Position numbers and translations under genes: made by a program. 64,000 nt of DNA from Arcuatula senhousia. Lineage: Eukaryota; Mollusca; Bivalvia; Mytilida; Mytilidae. Of this stretch, positions 1-11,745 are shown one piece after another; position 1 is the stretch's first letter; the number at the start of each line of letters is the position of its first letter. The notes below the pieces were generated by a model. It worked only from the letters and a program-made list of their open reading frames with translations. It was not told the origin of the DNA and ran no database searches. The stretch is from assembly GCA_963971305.1 (NCBI GenBank), contig OZ020309.1, forward strand, positions 3,465,001-3,529,000, in the 5' to 3' direction.

Positions 1-318
1 TTTGTTACAGGTTTGCTTTAAAGACTAAATGCAAAATGACACAGTTTATGCATTATCGCCTACACTGTAGTTCATCTTTTAATGTAAATAAAAGTTTTCA
101 TATTAAATTAAATAAAGCATACTTGTTACAATGACTGGTCGGGTAAAAGCAGTCACGAACTTGTGTCTGGTTATGACCAGTCATAAAAAAGCTGTCGCAA
201 GTCTGCTTTGACCAGTCATAAGTTAGCGCAAGTTAACTTGACTATCTGTAAAAGTAGACATGAACAGACATGGTAAGCAGTAACAAAGTTAACTCTATGT
301 TAACTTTCGTACAGGTTC
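1..318. mobile_element. End of a GTTAAC-rich DNA element (partial)
   Basis: This stretch repeats the short motifs GTTAACTT, TGACTGGTC and AGCAGAC in both orientations and ends in ...CTTTCGTACAG. The same motif set, and a matching ...CCGTACAG end, occur at 15.65-16.16 kb. Clustered short motifs near an end are typical of subterminal repeats of non-autonomous DNA transposons. Only one end lies in the window. No protein is encoded, and the superfamily is not identifiable. Confidence 0.45.
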
Positions 319-487
319 TTAGTGCAAACATCTGTACGTTGCTCCAAGGTTGTTGTCATGACTTAAGACATTTTACAGAGGACATCGTGTGCTTTATACA
401 AGTACGGGACATATATATCTCAGATGAGCACAGATGTTGGTTTGAAATAGACTTTGGAAAGGTAATTTTTCCCGGATTTGACCAACA

Positions 488-770
488 ATAAATCGATATT
501 TCGCAACGTGACAGGTGTGCTATAGCAAGCAGTAACTTCTTTCTCTTCCAGAGCACCTGAGGTCACTCTTGTTTCGACTTGAGTTCACTATGCTGAATGA
601 GGCATTGTTGTTATTTGTTTGTGTTTTTAGTTGTTGCTGTTATTGTATCGTTTGTTTTGTTATAATGACGACTTTTGTCTACCGATTTTGTCTTTGTCTT
701 TTCGGTTTAATGATGCTGATTACCCCTATGGTACACTTTAACTTCTTTAGTATGTTTAATGTTTAAATAT
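488..770 (+). repeat. Dispersed retroelement-tail repeat, copy 1
   Basis: A copy of a family seen about ten times in the window. It runs from a CAGGTGTGCTATAGCAAGCAG block through GAGCACCTGAGGTCAC and TTTCGACTTGAG to a block that decodes as CLC-FG-like peptide and ends near CCCCTATGGTACAC. The most complete relative (61.28-61.53 kb, - strand) continues directly into Penelope-like reverse-transcriptase coding sequence, so these are probably 5'-truncated retroelement 3' tails. The small open frames in it are not genes. Confidence 0.6.
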
Positions 771-1269
771 GTTCGATAACGATATAAAAAAATGAATAGA
801 TCAATAAGAGTTCTATACAAATACGAAACGTTTTTACTTCTAATATGTAGTTGATAAATATAAGTTAATTTGCAGCTACGAACAATGTTGTGTGCAAAAT
901 AACAATTTAATTCAGCTGTGGCTTTCCACCAATTGAGTTATTCTATCTTTCTGGCTTTCTGTTACTCATTCAATGATTATGTACTGTGTTATACTACATA
1001 TGATGAGGTTTAAATAGGCTCACTGATGCTACATTTTATTATGTAACCAAGATATTCCAGTTTTATAAGGTCCAGGCACAGACAAACATTATTATAGCTT
1101 TATGATCATTTGAGTGAAATTGATCATCATGTTGTTGTTGTTTAAATATTTTAATAATATATAAATGGTACAAAATATTCTTTCATGAAAAATTTTTAAT
1201 ATTGTTTGGTCAGGATCGATATGTAATTGCCCTGTTCTCTCAAAGAACAAGATTTTAGCAACTGTAGAC
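771..1269. other. AT-rich spacer, nothing recognised
   Basis: AT-rich sequence without a convincing open frame, tandem repeat or inverted repeat that I could see. Confidence 0.5.
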
Positions 1270-1620
1270 GATATTGAGATGTGAAATAATTGTACGCGAC
1301 ACAACAAACATAAACAAACAGCAATTCAAAAAAATCACAACGGAAAACAGCAAGCAGTCTTCAACATGACCATAGGTCACTGCTTACCGTCTTGTTTGCA
1401 TTGGCCCAAGACTTATAATACAATACAAAAGTATCAAAACCAATCCCTAAATCATCAACTAAAGACCCAATTCTTGACAAAAAACAGTTAACACAGAATG
1501 ACAAGGACAAACAAAGGCTTTGGCAAAGTTTCCTGGCATAGGACAGGCACATATAAAATGTGGCGGGGTTAAACTAGTTTTTTGGATCCAACCTTCTCCC
1601 TATTGATAATTTTGCACAAA
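1270..1620 (-). repeat. Dispersed repeat family R1, copy 1
   Basis: Carries CACAACGGAAAACAGCAAGC, GGTCACTGCT and, further on, AAAATGTGGCGGGGTTAAAC. In reverse orientation it matches the copies at 5.54-5.87 and 7.59-7.98 kb (CCGCCACATnnnAATGTGCCTGTC ... GGTCACATTG ... TTGTAGGTTnTGTnGCGTACAC). It is non-coding and its boundaries are approximate. It may be a SINE or MITE family; I cannot tell which. Confidence 0.5.
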
Positions 1621-2075
1621 GCATACATATAACACACACTGTAAAACTCAATCGACAAAAGTTAAATTCAACAAGAGAGAACCTAAGACAAAATACTGTA
1701 CGAAAACAACAAGACAAGGAGGAACTCTCTTGAGAACACTCGAAGTTACTGACAACAAGCTAAGAAATATTTATCGATTGATGTAAAAGAATCAAATACA
1801 TCAGTTCTAAATCCGACACCCCACGTCAAAAAATTGAATGATTTAGAGTTGTATCATCACACAGAACCGACATACTTGATCGCTGTGGTAATATCAAGCT
1901 ATCAATATTTCTGCCGAAACATTCCAAATGTAAAGATCTTACTAAAACATTGAATTCGTATCCTTATTTCAAAAGGTTTTTAAGCCAGTTTAAATTTCAA
2001 TAAGGTTGTTTTTGAATTTTTGTGCTTTATACACTATATTGTTATAAAAATCAGGATGAGATATTCCTTTAACAA

Positions 2076-2636
2076 TCAGAAATCAAATTTTTCGATGAGA
2101 TGTCCATATTTTTGTGCAAATTTTGTATAAGATTTGACTAATTTGTGGTAACGGTAAACTTGTTTTAGCACTTTTTCTGTAATAAAAATGTTATTATTAC
2201 TAAAATGAGACACATCACTGCAAATGCAGGCATACCTGACTAATTGTGAAATGTATACCCCGTAAGCTGGAGCTAATGGTACGTCTCCTTCAAGAAATGG
2301 AAAATTAGCTATTGGGAATGAAAAGTCATCCCGTTTATCATATACTTTAATGTGTAATCTACCATTGATAATGCATAAGTCCAAATCTAGAAATGGACAT
2401 CTACTGTCGGTCGAGTTTGCTTTATTTAGGGTTAATTCTTTAGGATATATATCATTTATTAAATTTGAGAATGTGGGGTTGTTTAAGGCAAGTATGTCAT
2501 CTAAGTACCTATATGTATTGTTAAAAGATTTGATAAGGTGTTTTTTTAGTTGGGTCTTTTTGTAGCTTTGCCATAAACTGTGGTTCGTAACAATATAAAA
2601 AAGATCAGCTATGAGTGGAGCACAATTGGTTCCCAT
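2076..2636 (-). pseudogene. PLE copy A: reverse transcriptase core, C-terminal half
   Basis: The longest open piece of PLE copy A, 186 codons. It starts at the MGTNCAPL motif of the RT palm, has the catalytic YLDD box at about residues 43-46, a CPFLDLDL segment, KRDDFSFPIANFPFL and an APAYGVYISQLVRYA motif. These are conserved blocks of PLE-type reverse transcriptases in bivalves and other animals. The initial ATG is internal to the real protein; homologous RT sequence precedes it in other frames. This is a relic piece, not a gene of its own. Confidence 0.75.
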
Positions 2637-3455
2637 TATAATACCAATGACTTGGCGATATATGTGTTTACCGAACCGGATGTAAATATTATCTAAAAGA
2701 AAGTTTAATGCAGTAATAACTTCTTTGTCGGTCCAATTAACATAACCTTTGTGGGTTTCGTTACTAAAAACGATTTGCTAAATACTTGTGACACTTTAGA
2801 ACAGATGTAGTCACTTTTAGATTTGTCAAAGTACCATTTAATTAAATATTCAAATTTCTTTTTGATAAGATTGTGAGGTAGATTAGTATATCAAGTGGAA
2901 AAGTCATAGCTGTCAACGGATTGAAAAGTATTTTCAAATGCCGAAGTTGTCTAAAACATCAAGAGAATTTTTAACACATCAAAAATGATTTATTCCACTA
3001 TTTCGAAAATTTTATCACAGTATCGGATGATAAATTCTTTCATTGTAGTTAAAGCAAAAGACAAGACTTTAGAAATATTGGTTAAGGAACATTTACTTGA
3101 TGCAGAGATAAAACGGGATTTATATGGGTTTTTGTGTAATTAAGGTATCCAGTACATAGTAGGTAATTTATTGTATGTAGGGGCTGCTCGAAGTGCTGTG
3201 GTTGCTATGACATGATCGTCAATAATACTGGTTAATGTAGCTTGCACGGGAACGAAAGTACATGAGCCTTTAATTTCATGCATTAAAACATCCAGATAAT
3301 ATTTACGACATACCACAACATCATTGTAAGCCGCTTTATCCGCAGGAACAAAAACATATCGTGAACCTAATAATTGTAGTTTTGATTTAATTCTGTTTAT
3401 ATAAGTATGGGGTCGATGTTCTACAAAGGTGTTTTGAAAATGGCTTATTCGTAAT

Positions 3456-4018
3456 TTAACAATGTATGAATTTATTCTTAAACTTGTCTAAAGATTTGGA
3501 ATCTGCTCCTTCTCGTCTAATCCAGGTCTTACAGTACGATTGAAGGGCAGTATTTACACAATCAAAACAAGAATTCCAATTAATTTTCGAAGGAGGTCTG
3601 AATTTTGGTCCCTTTTTTAAGAATTTAACAACCTCTTGGTCATCGACAATGTTTAGGTCGCCAGTAACAATATTGCCACAAGGAACATATCTAAAATCCA
3701 AATTAGCACAGTCGCATGATACAGGAATATTCGAGTCTAGGTTTTCATCTGTAGTGATGGACGTATAGTTAAAAATAATGTTACGTTTTGGTTTTTTATA
3801 GTTATAAGATATGATTGGAGGTTCAGTATTTGTAAAAAATGGTTGTATCAACTCTTTATTAGTAGGATCAATAAAAATACCAGAAATGTTTATGAAGTCT
3901 AGTCCTATGTTGATGTACGTTAATTTTATAAAATGTCGAATGTGGTCTACAGGACGATAAGAGTTATTAAAAGTTGTACCGGTAATTTTATTTGATGGTT
4001 GATTTTTAGTAATTAACG
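3456..4018 (-). pseudogene. PLE copy A: N-terminal region
   Basis: The open frame upstream of the RT in copy A. The frame continues beyond the first TTG-type start at 3851 up to about 4.018 kb (FQTLITKNQPSNK...). Landmarks are SCDCANLDFRYVPCG, GDLNIVDDQEVVKFLKKG, INWNSCFDCV and WIRREGADS. It ends at a TAA directly after FIHC, where copy B at 63.29 kb has AAA and reads on as FIHCKITNK. That is a single-base nonsense change in this copy. Confidence 0.7.
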
Positions 4019-4032
4019 TTTGAAAACCTACA

Positions 4033-4110
4033 TTCTAAAATGCTGAGACCCTGAGAAAATCAAATTTACTCAGAAAACAATATGTCCGTGTGCATTTTAG
4101 TTCGCTACAG
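4033..4110. repeat. Short dispersed repeat, pair member 1
   Basis: The run AAATGCTGAGACCCTGAGAA followed by a segment with TATGTCCGTGTGCATTTTAG matches 43.355-43.43 kb (TGCTAAGACCCTGGGAA, AAGTCCGTGTGCATTTTAAT). It starts where PLE copy A stops, so the retroelement probably landed in, or was truncated against, an older repeat. Function unknown. Confidence 0.45.
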
Positions 4111-5539
4111 CCATTTACAAAGGGCCTATTTTGACAATTTCCCCAAAATATCATAATTTTTTTTTAGGTAATTTTCTTTAAAATATCCGGTTTAAAATCA
4201 AGTTTCCTCTAAAAGTTTTCATATTGATGGATGCCATGATTTTGAACAAATTTAACTTATAAAAAGTAAATGTCCGCGATGATATAAGAAGGTTAAGTCC
4301 CAAAAATGTGCCTTTTTTAGTCATTTTCAAGACACCATAAAATTGGTTAAAATCAAGATTTTAGAATTTTCTATCATACCAAATCCTCAAAATTCTCCAT
4401 TTTCATTTGAAATAATTGGAAAAATATATCTTTTTGAATATAGAAAATAAATTATATGAATTGCATGAATTTTACAGCCCCTACCTTGAAATTGGCTAAA
4501 TTCAGATTGGGATCAATGGTCAAATTTGTTCAAAAATAAAAATGTTGCATACAATGTATCTCAAAAACTACTAATCGTATCTTCATATTTTTTTTTACAT
4601 ATTTTAGATGGATCATCATTTAATATGTATCCAATAAAAGTTTTTAATCATAAGGCAAGGTTTAAAATATATTCACAAACGAGATTTCAACAAGACTGAA
4701 ACTTCAGAAAAATACACTCTTAAATATTTGGTAAAACATATTTTTTAATGGCAGCAAACAGTACTCCTTAAAGGATCATATACAAAATAGTTTTACTTAA
4801 CATTTTTTTTATATTAAGCTTGATGATATTTCTTAAGTCGAGACAAAATGCAAAATCAAATGAAGTATTTTTTTTCAACTAGAACGGTCTGCAGTCATTT
4901 GCATCTTCAAAAGTCTTTAAAAAATTAATGATTATAAAAACAAATGTATTTTATGGCAACGGGTATTGGTATATGACGTGATTGAATAACGACTGAACGG
5001 TTCTCTGGTATGAAAGTAGACGTATTTCCGCCAAAGAAAAAAACACTGTGTCGGCCACTTCTAATGCAATAACTGATAAAAATAAGGAACTGTCTAACTA
5101 AAATATATCTGATTACATAGGTTCTATGCAATATTTATTCATTTTTTTCAGACTGAAGATATTGATTTGAATTTAAAAACGTGGGCAGGCATGATACTAT
5201 GATGGTCGCAAAGTGGCTTTATAACAAAGCCTACAAGTCGATATAGCGGCACATTACAGTGTGTTGGTTTTGTGATGAAATATCACTAAATCATTATTTG
5301 TTTGACGCATTGTGTCAGATTTATACATGTAATCGAAATACTAGTACTTGATTTTTTCATCGGTCGACAGATGCTTCTTAGCTAGTTGTCAGTTACCAAG
5401 TGTTTTCAAGAAAGCATTTCTACCTCCCGTTATTTTCTTGTTGTACTCTGGTCTAGGGTTCTCTTTTGTTGAACTGAACTTCTATTGATTTGATTTTGAC
5501 TGTTGGTTAGTTTGTGCTTTGTTATATAATATCAATAAG
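4111..5539. other. AT-rich spacer, nothing recognised
   Basis: Long AT-rich stretch with many homopolymer runs. The short open frames have no domain-like composition. I see no gene, tandem array or clear inverted repeat. Confidence 0.5.
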
Positions 5540-5870
5540 GGAATGTCCCCCCCCCCCAAAAAAAAAAATAATATCCCCGCCACATGTGCCTGTCTTAAGC
5601 AAGGAATCTTTATCAAAACTGATGTTTTTTTTCTCGTCGAGGAATTTATTGTATTTTTTTTTTGTCAAGACGACGTCTATCATTAATACTTAAAGATTGG
5701 GCTGTTATCATATGTAGTTTTTTTTATCCAGTGGCAATTGAAAACATCAAACAGCCACCGTTGGTCACATTGGCTGCTGGATGTGATCCGCATTGGACTT
5801 TTTTAAAATTGTCGTTTATATTGTAGGTTGTGTTGCGTACACTTGCTGAACATCTCATTATCTTTTATAA
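5540..5870 (+). repeat. Dispersed repeat family R1, copy 2
   Basis: Begins after a C10/A11 homopolymer tract with CCGCCACATGTGCCTGTC and runs to TTGTAGGTTGTGTTGCGTACAC, co-linear with the copy at 7.59-7.98 kb. Non-coding. Confidence 0.55.
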
Positions 5871-5944
5871 ATGAACACACAATTAGTTTTCATTGGACTT
5901 CAAATTTATGTTTACAATAGTTTTAGATCTCAAATCAACCTTAA

Positions 5945-6190
5945 AAACCTTCAGGTCTTAGATTGTTTCGACTGAAGTTTGCGTTGTTGATTGATATTCA
6001 GTTATTTTGTGTTGTCATGTTTTGCATGTTGTCTGTTTTTGTCCCGTTCTTGTTGGTGTTTACTGGTTTTGTCTCTGTCCTTTCGGACTTTTGACATTCG
6101 GATTCCCCATTGGTACCTCTGCTTCTTTCACTAGCAAAGCGTTTGACAATACTAGATTTATTGGACTCTCAAAATGTCGTTTATTTTAAG
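5945..6190 (+). repeat. Dispersed retroelement-tail repeat, copy 2
   Basis: Carries TTTCGACTGAAGTTTGCGTT, then GTCCCGTTCTTGTTGGTGTT, TACTGGTTTTGTCTCTGTCC and TTTCGGACTTTTGACATTCG. The 60-codon open frame inside is a by-product of the repeat; the same peptide-like string recurs in other copies. Confidence 0.6.
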
Positions 6191-6529
6191 AGATCCAGCA
6201 TAAATTTAATATATTCTGCTAACAGCAAATCAAGTCAAATAAAGTCTGGCTCAGTATAATAAAGTTTAAATACATTGACCACTACTTGATCAGCCTTGAA
6301 ATTGAATTACTGAAGATGAACTGAACTCTTAATAATACTGAACAATATACATGTTAAGTATAAAGAAGACCCGGCAAGAAAATTGTGTTCGTTTTAGAGA
6401 TTTTTGGCTTAACTAGTGACTGCTGGAGCTCAATATTATATAAGTGTGTTGTCAGTACGCATTATGGCAGAAATGCCCCTATTGCAACGTATATTGGATT
6501 CTCTAAGAATTATTTATTCATATAATAAA

Positions 6530-6725
6530 AAAAGCAGAGGTGCCAATGAGGCATTCGAATGTTAAAGTTAAAAAAATGCATACGCAAAACCAATAAACAC
6601 TTACAATAACAGGACAAAAAAGCAGACAAGTGAGCATAAAGCAAAAATTCAAATAACAAGCAACAACGTGAGCTATAGTCGTAACGAGGATGAACTCAGT
6701 TGCTCCGGAAGAGTAAGCAGTTTCT
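6530..6725 (-). repeat. Dispersed retroelement-tail repeat, copy 3 (reverse)
   Basis: Reverse orientation, from AAAGCAGAGGTGCCAATGAG through the CAAAACCAATAAACAC block to GTTGCTCCGGAAGAG. More diverged than copy 2. The pair 5.95-6.19 (+) and 6.53-6.73 (-) is a local inverted pair of the same family. Confidence 0.5.
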
Positions 6726-7589
6726 GTTTAGGTTAGCATACAAAGAAGTAGCAATGTTTATTTCAACTTCAGAAAATCTGAAAGAACACAATCAAAGCAG
6801 GTTATACACAAACCATGACAAATAAGCAAAAATAGAATAAAACCTAAACAATTTCCATCTGTAACAGTACCACAATTTAAATCAAAACTGTCAAATTATT
6901 ATAATACGTATCTTACTGTATTACAACAATTGAAATGCCAAAAAATGTTTTATGCGATTTATCGGGGTATGATCACAATATTTTGTACAAATTAAAAATA
7001 CAAAGTTTTACTGAGAACGATTCTTCAAGAATAACATCCTCATTTTGCATTTTTTAAATATTTGATATACAATGTAAGGTTAATTTGTTACCACTAATTT
7101 AAAAACATAAAATACTTTACTAGCACCATTTAGTTTTCATAAGTTTTAACTATAGACTACTCTATCAAAGCTAATTTTAGCGTTCAGGTACAAAAAAGGC
7201 AGTGATTACTATTTACTTTAACCCGATGACCTTACAATATCTGAGATTGATAAATTTACTATTCTTTAAACTCTGTTTTAATTGTCGATTATATTCAATT
7301 CAATTCAATTCGATAATACAGGTCCTTCTCTTCCTTCAAGTGTGACAGTTGCTCACCTATTTCCTGTTTTACAATATCTTTATCGAAGAGTGTTCAAATG
7401 AATAACCTGACAAATAAAATGGAAGCTGGGAAAAAAAGGAAATCCATGTCTACATTTGATCTCAGTCTCAGACACTTTTAAAATATATTTGTGAAACAAA
7501 AGTCATCAATCCAAATCAAAACAAATATCATCTTAAGACAGAAATAGATCCAATTAGGCATGGGAATTTCATAGGAAAGGACAAGTTAA
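6726..7589. other. AT-rich spacer
   Basis: No gene seen. A short ATTCAATTCAATTCGA-type run lies near 7.29 kb; related runs occur near 22.77 kb. Otherwise unremarkable. Confidence 0.45.
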
Positions 7590-7982
7590 ACCAGCTTGAT
7601 TGGCTCCAAACATGTTGTTCTTGTAACAACACACCGTTTGTTATTGACTATCAATAGGGGAAGGTTGGGCCCAAATTTCAATTTGACCCGCCACATTTTA
7701 AATGTGCCTGTCCTAAGCCGAGAGTCTTTATCGAAGCTTATGTTTGTATTCGTTAAAGTTATGTTATTTGTTATTTGTCAAAAAGATGCATTATCTATCA
7801 TTTGCACTTTATGATAAGGCTTGAATCATATGTAGTTTATTTTGAATCAAGGCCAATTGAAAAATAGCGAGCAGTGACCCATGGTCACATTGAAAGCTAC
7901 TGGCCGTTTTCTGTAAGGGATTTTGAAGTTTTTGTTTATAATTGTAGGTTTTGTCGCGTACACCCATTTAATACTAGTATCC
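7590..7982 (+). repeat. Dispersed repeat family R1, copy 3
   Basis: The most complete R1 copy: AGGACAAGTTAAACCAGC, ACTATCAATAGGGG, GACCCGCCACATTTTAAATG, GTGCCTGTCCTAAG, GTCACATTG and GTTTTGTCGCGTACAC. It ends where the 570-bp tandem unit begins. Confidence 0.55.
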
Positions 7983-9033
7983 CATTATCTTCTACCCATC
8001 ATGTAGCGATTGGTGGGTAACAATGAAAATTAAATGATTATGATCACCGTATTGCAAGAGACAACATGAATTGATAAGAAATTAAAAACAGATAAACAAA
8101 AACAATTAAAATGAATAGTCTATGTTTTTAATTTTACTGATAAACTACAAAGCATCGGATAATTTGGTTGCAAACTTTTATGCTATGTTTTTTTTAATAT
8201 ATACATATTTCACAGAATAATTGATGATTAGTTAAATTTTGTTACTAGATTCTCAATGTGATTTGGAAAAAAATGTAATACTAACAGGATCGTCATCAAA
8301 ACGAAGCCATGTACGTCCAAGAGAAGAAAAAAAAAATTCGTAAGCAATATCTATTTGGGATTCTTAAATTCACATTTTAAAGGAACAGAATTAAAAAAAA
8401 ATGAATAATTTATTGTAAAGTTCGAAAACATCACATTTATGCACTAATTACGTTATTTTTTTTAAAATATCGTATTCTCTGGAAATGTTTTTTTTCTTTT
8501 CTCCCAGGCATTTAATATCTATCCTCCTAGTCCGTTAGTTTTGTTTTGTTTCCATTATCTTCTACCCATCATGTAGCGATCGGTGAGTAACAATGACTGA
8601 TTAAATAAATGATTATGATCACCGTATTGCAAGAGACAATATGATAAGAAATTAAAAAACAGATACACAAAAACAATTAATAATATAATGAATAGTTAAT
8701 GTTTTTAATTTGACTGATAAACTACAAAGCATCGTATAATTTGGCTGCAAACTTTTATGCAATGTTTTTTTTAATATATACATATTTTACAGAATAATTG
8801 ATGATTAGTTAAATTTTGTTACTAGATTCTAAATGTGATTTGATAGAAAATGTAATACTAACAGGATCGTCTACAAAACGAAGCCATGTACGTCCAAGAA
8901 AAGAAAAAAAATATTTCGTAAGCATTATCTATTTGGGATTCTTAAATTCACATTTTAAAGGAACAGAATTAAAAAAAAATGAATAATTTATTTTAAAGTT
9001 TGAAATCATCACATTTATGCACCAATGACGTTA
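7983..9033. repeat. 570-bp tandem duplication (unit 1, left part of unit 2)
   Basis: Unit 1 (7983-8552) and unit 2 (from 8553) both start CATTATCTTCTACCCATCAT and stay co-linear, sharing ATGATTATGATCACCGTATT, CAGAATAATTGATGATTAG and CGAAGCCATGTACGTCCAAG. Unit 2 is interrupted at GTTA (9030-9033) by the giant TIR element and resumes at 25,822 (GTTATTTTTTAAATATTG, CAGGCATTTAATATCTATCC). The equivalent uninterrupted site in unit 1 is at 8452-8470. Confidence 0.85.
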
Positions 9034-9035
9034 CG

Positions 9036-9057
9036 CAGGGCGAAAGTGCTTGTATCC
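9036..9057 (+). repeat. Left TIR of the giant element
   Basis: 22 bp, starting CAGGGCGAAAGTGCTT and ending GTATCC; perfect inverted match to 25,799-25,820. Confidence 0.85.
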
Positions 9058-9470
9058 ATCTGACACACATTTGCGTATTCGCTACGTAAACGTAACACTT
9101 TGAAATACGCAGTATACACAGTGAACGTATTTCCGCGTATACAAACATTATGAATATGCAGAAAATATGCCGAAAAGTATTATTGCGTATTATGAAAATC
9201 AAGAATACGCACATTTATTCTCTGTATACGTAACGGATACTCAAAATACAGAATACTTTGAATACGCACCATAGTTTCTTTATTATTCGTAATAACCTAG
9301 AAAACACCAGAATACGGATGCGTTTGTTTTGCATATTTATAAAAATAAATACGCTTACATATTTTCTGTTTTCTTTTGTTTTCATTTGTAAAAAGAAAAA
9401 AGCAATTATACGCCGTGGATATTAAACGTATCCGCAAGAAGAAATTAATATACGTGGGCTGCTTCAAGCG
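9058..9470. repeat. Left subterminal GCGTAT/ATACGC cluster
   Basis: Contains many copies, both orientations, of TTGCGTAT, AATACGC, CGTAAACGTAA and related strings (TTTGCGTATTCGC, AAATACGCAGTATAC, CCGCGTATAC, AGAATACGCAC). The base composition differs from the flanking duplication. The same motif cluster is present at the other end, so these are likely binding sites for the mobilising enzyme. Confidence 0.65.
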
Positions 9471-11195
9471 TTTTTAAACCTTTTTTGCATTACAGTGTAC
9501 ATTATGTGGTTCCGTTTGCTATGTTTAAAATTGGTTATTGAATGAAAAATGATTTAAGTAATTCCTTGAAAACTTACAATACTGTTTATTTTTTTCACAA
9601 AAATTTGCATCAAACCCTTGTTTAATTTATAAATCAAAATTGTATAAGTTTAATCTGGTATTATAAGAATGTTAACATCTTGAATAAGCAATTGAAAAAA
9701 AAACATGTGACGATTTTCCACACTTTGTTTTTCCGAGTTTTTGACTTTTATCACAGACCATGCAGCAAATAAAAAGATATTTAGAATCGGCATATCCATA
9801 TGCCATTACTTAATGTCGATGCTTATAGAATATTGATACGAATTTTATCAACAATACATTTATATATAAGTCAAATATATTTTTCAAATAGTTTCACACG
9901 TACTAATTTTTAAATCTTCACGGGTAAAAATGTTTATTATAATTAATAAAAGTTACTAGCGGTACATCTTTTTTTGTAATAAAGTGTAACCTTTTTCCAA
10001 AATATTCATCACAAAATAATATGCATGGAGCGTATCAATATAATTATACAATGAAAACGTTTATTAACGATGACTTTGATAAGGAATTTCTGTTTTAAAT
10101 TAACACCGTGGTGCGATAAGGAGAAATAGATCACTGTACAATTAACACTATATATGGCTGTAATATAATCAAGGACAGATTAAACACTTATGAAAACTGG
10201 ACCCAGTAATAACCTAAAGTCGCAATAATTAATCTATACACTAGGACAAAAGTTATGGACCACCTGAAAATCAACATTTTTTCAAAGTCTTTTATCACCA
10301 TGAAGGGATTTGAATAAATTTATTTGCTTCTATACGACATGTTCGAAAAAAAAATCAGTTGAAAATGTTAACAATCGTTGGCCCTTAACTTATATATTTT
10401 ATCAAAGATGTTAAATGATCAATGTGCATGCTATGGACACAATTTTATTTGAATTTAAAGGTATATTTATAATTTCCAAATGTCCAACCAGCACCAATTT
10501 ATCCGTGAATGTATTTTTGAACTGGATGCCACGACACCCCCACTCGAAAAATAAAAAGAAGCTAAAATTTTATCCTTTATAGATTGCTGGATTCTCTTAT
10601 TAAATGTAAACCTTATTAAAACAATTTTAATAGAATATCAATTTACCAGACTTCTTCAGATATACTAGTAGCTGTTTTGTCATTTGAAAAATAAAGACTG
10701 AAATATAACAATCTGTTTTAGTAGTATTTTAGGTAAGGGCCAGGCAGTGGACGGAACACGAAAAAAAAATGAAGTTAACTGTGTAGGCTTAGATGTATTC
10801 GTTTCGATATAGAACAAATTCTGTCAAGATTCTATATTCGAAAAAGTGTCAATTGCCTAGATAATTTTTGACTGAAAATGCAAATGTTTTAAGTAACTAC
10901 AGTACTGGCAATTACTCAAGAAACTGATCTGTGTTGATGCAAATGCAACCGTTCACCAAATATCAATGGTGTTACCATTTCTTGTTCACATAAAACAGAC
11001 TTAACAAAAAACGTTTATATTGGGCAAATCAGTAAGAAATTTCAAAGCCAGTGGACCGTGACTGCAGGAGCATACAGATAAAATTTTCTTCAAATTGATT
11101 TGCACTGATGCTATTGCATATGCGTACAAAATATAAATGATGTACTATAACTATTTTACATTATACATACTTAACCAAAAAGGTTAACAATTGTG
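9471..11195. other. Interior of giant element, unannotated
   Basis: AT-rich with no open frame of interest. I see no tandem or inverted structure. Confidence 0.45.
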
Positions 11196-11745
11196 GACGC
11201 CGCAGTCGGCGGAATAGAGTTAGTTAGACAGTTAAGGCATTGCTTTACTCGCAAGCAGTACGATTTTGGAAATGAACATGAAAGTGGTGATACAATGAAC
11301 ATGAAATAATGATGAAGTGGAGGAAATGGGGACACAAGGCCAATCGGGTAGAAGAGTTTTGACTGCCACTGGAAAAAGGAGTGATGGGAAGGGACGGGAA
11401 ATTTAGCCTCCTACATGGGGATCCTACGGGTCCTACTCTTACCGAGACCTGCAGCAGGGTTCTTTAACGTGCGAGGAACGTGAAATTTTCCCCAACAGGG
11501 TGCACCACCATGGTTTGCGGTCAGGTTTTCTGCATTATCGCCTGACGACCCCGCATCTCTCGATGTCAGGGCTGCCCCATTCAACAACGTGGGGCAAATA
11601 TCCCAGTCGCTTTGTGGGCAAAGCGGCTTGACCCGATGTCAGGTTTCTGATCGCTCTTTAGTGGACTATTACCGACAAGCTTAGCGCTGCTGCGGGCCTA
11701 TTCGCCACCCGGAACCCGCACGAGTCCGGGTGGGGAAGAAATTTT
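11196..11745 (+). repeat. GC-richer dispersed repeat R2, copy 1
   Basis: Markedly more GC-rich than its surroundings. Landmarks: AATGAACATGAAATAATGAT, AAAAGGAGTGATGGGAAG, GCAGCAGGGTTCTT, ATGGTTTGCGGTCAGGTTTT, CGCTCTTTAGTGGA and TTACCGACAAGCTTAGCGCT. A diverged copy in the same orientation lies at 46.50-46.97 kb. It is non-coding in both; identity unknown. Confidence 0.6.

Larger units (their letters stand above)
1850..4028 (-). mobile_element. Penelope-like retroelement, copy A (degenerate)
   Basis: Read on the - strand the blocks follow the order of a Penelope-like element (PLE) polyprotein. First comes an N-terminal region with SCDCANLDFRYVPCG and GDLNIV, then KGPKFRPPSKINW. Next is a block with VFVPADKAAYNDVVV and, after KLPTMYWIP, LHKNPYKSRFISAS. 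The reverse-transcriptase core follows with MGTNCAPLIADLF and the catalytic YLDD, and last a post-RT stretch (KEGISHP-like) that decays near 1.85 kb. The frame is broken by a TAA at 3453-3455, a shift near 3.4 kb, a TAA in the WIP-stop-LHK segment and more shifts at 2.65-3.0 kb. No GIY-YIG endonuclease is recognisable. The 5' end stops at about 4.03 kb against an unrelated repeat. It cannot make a functional protein. Confidence 0.8.

Noticed and set aside
270..766. Small frames at the start of the window
   Set aside because: They overlap the end of a DNA element and a retroelement-tail copy; the same strings recur in other copies.
1850..4028. Active Penelope-like element
   Set aside because: Several stops and frameshifts, missing 5' part and no recognisable GIY-YIG endonuclease.
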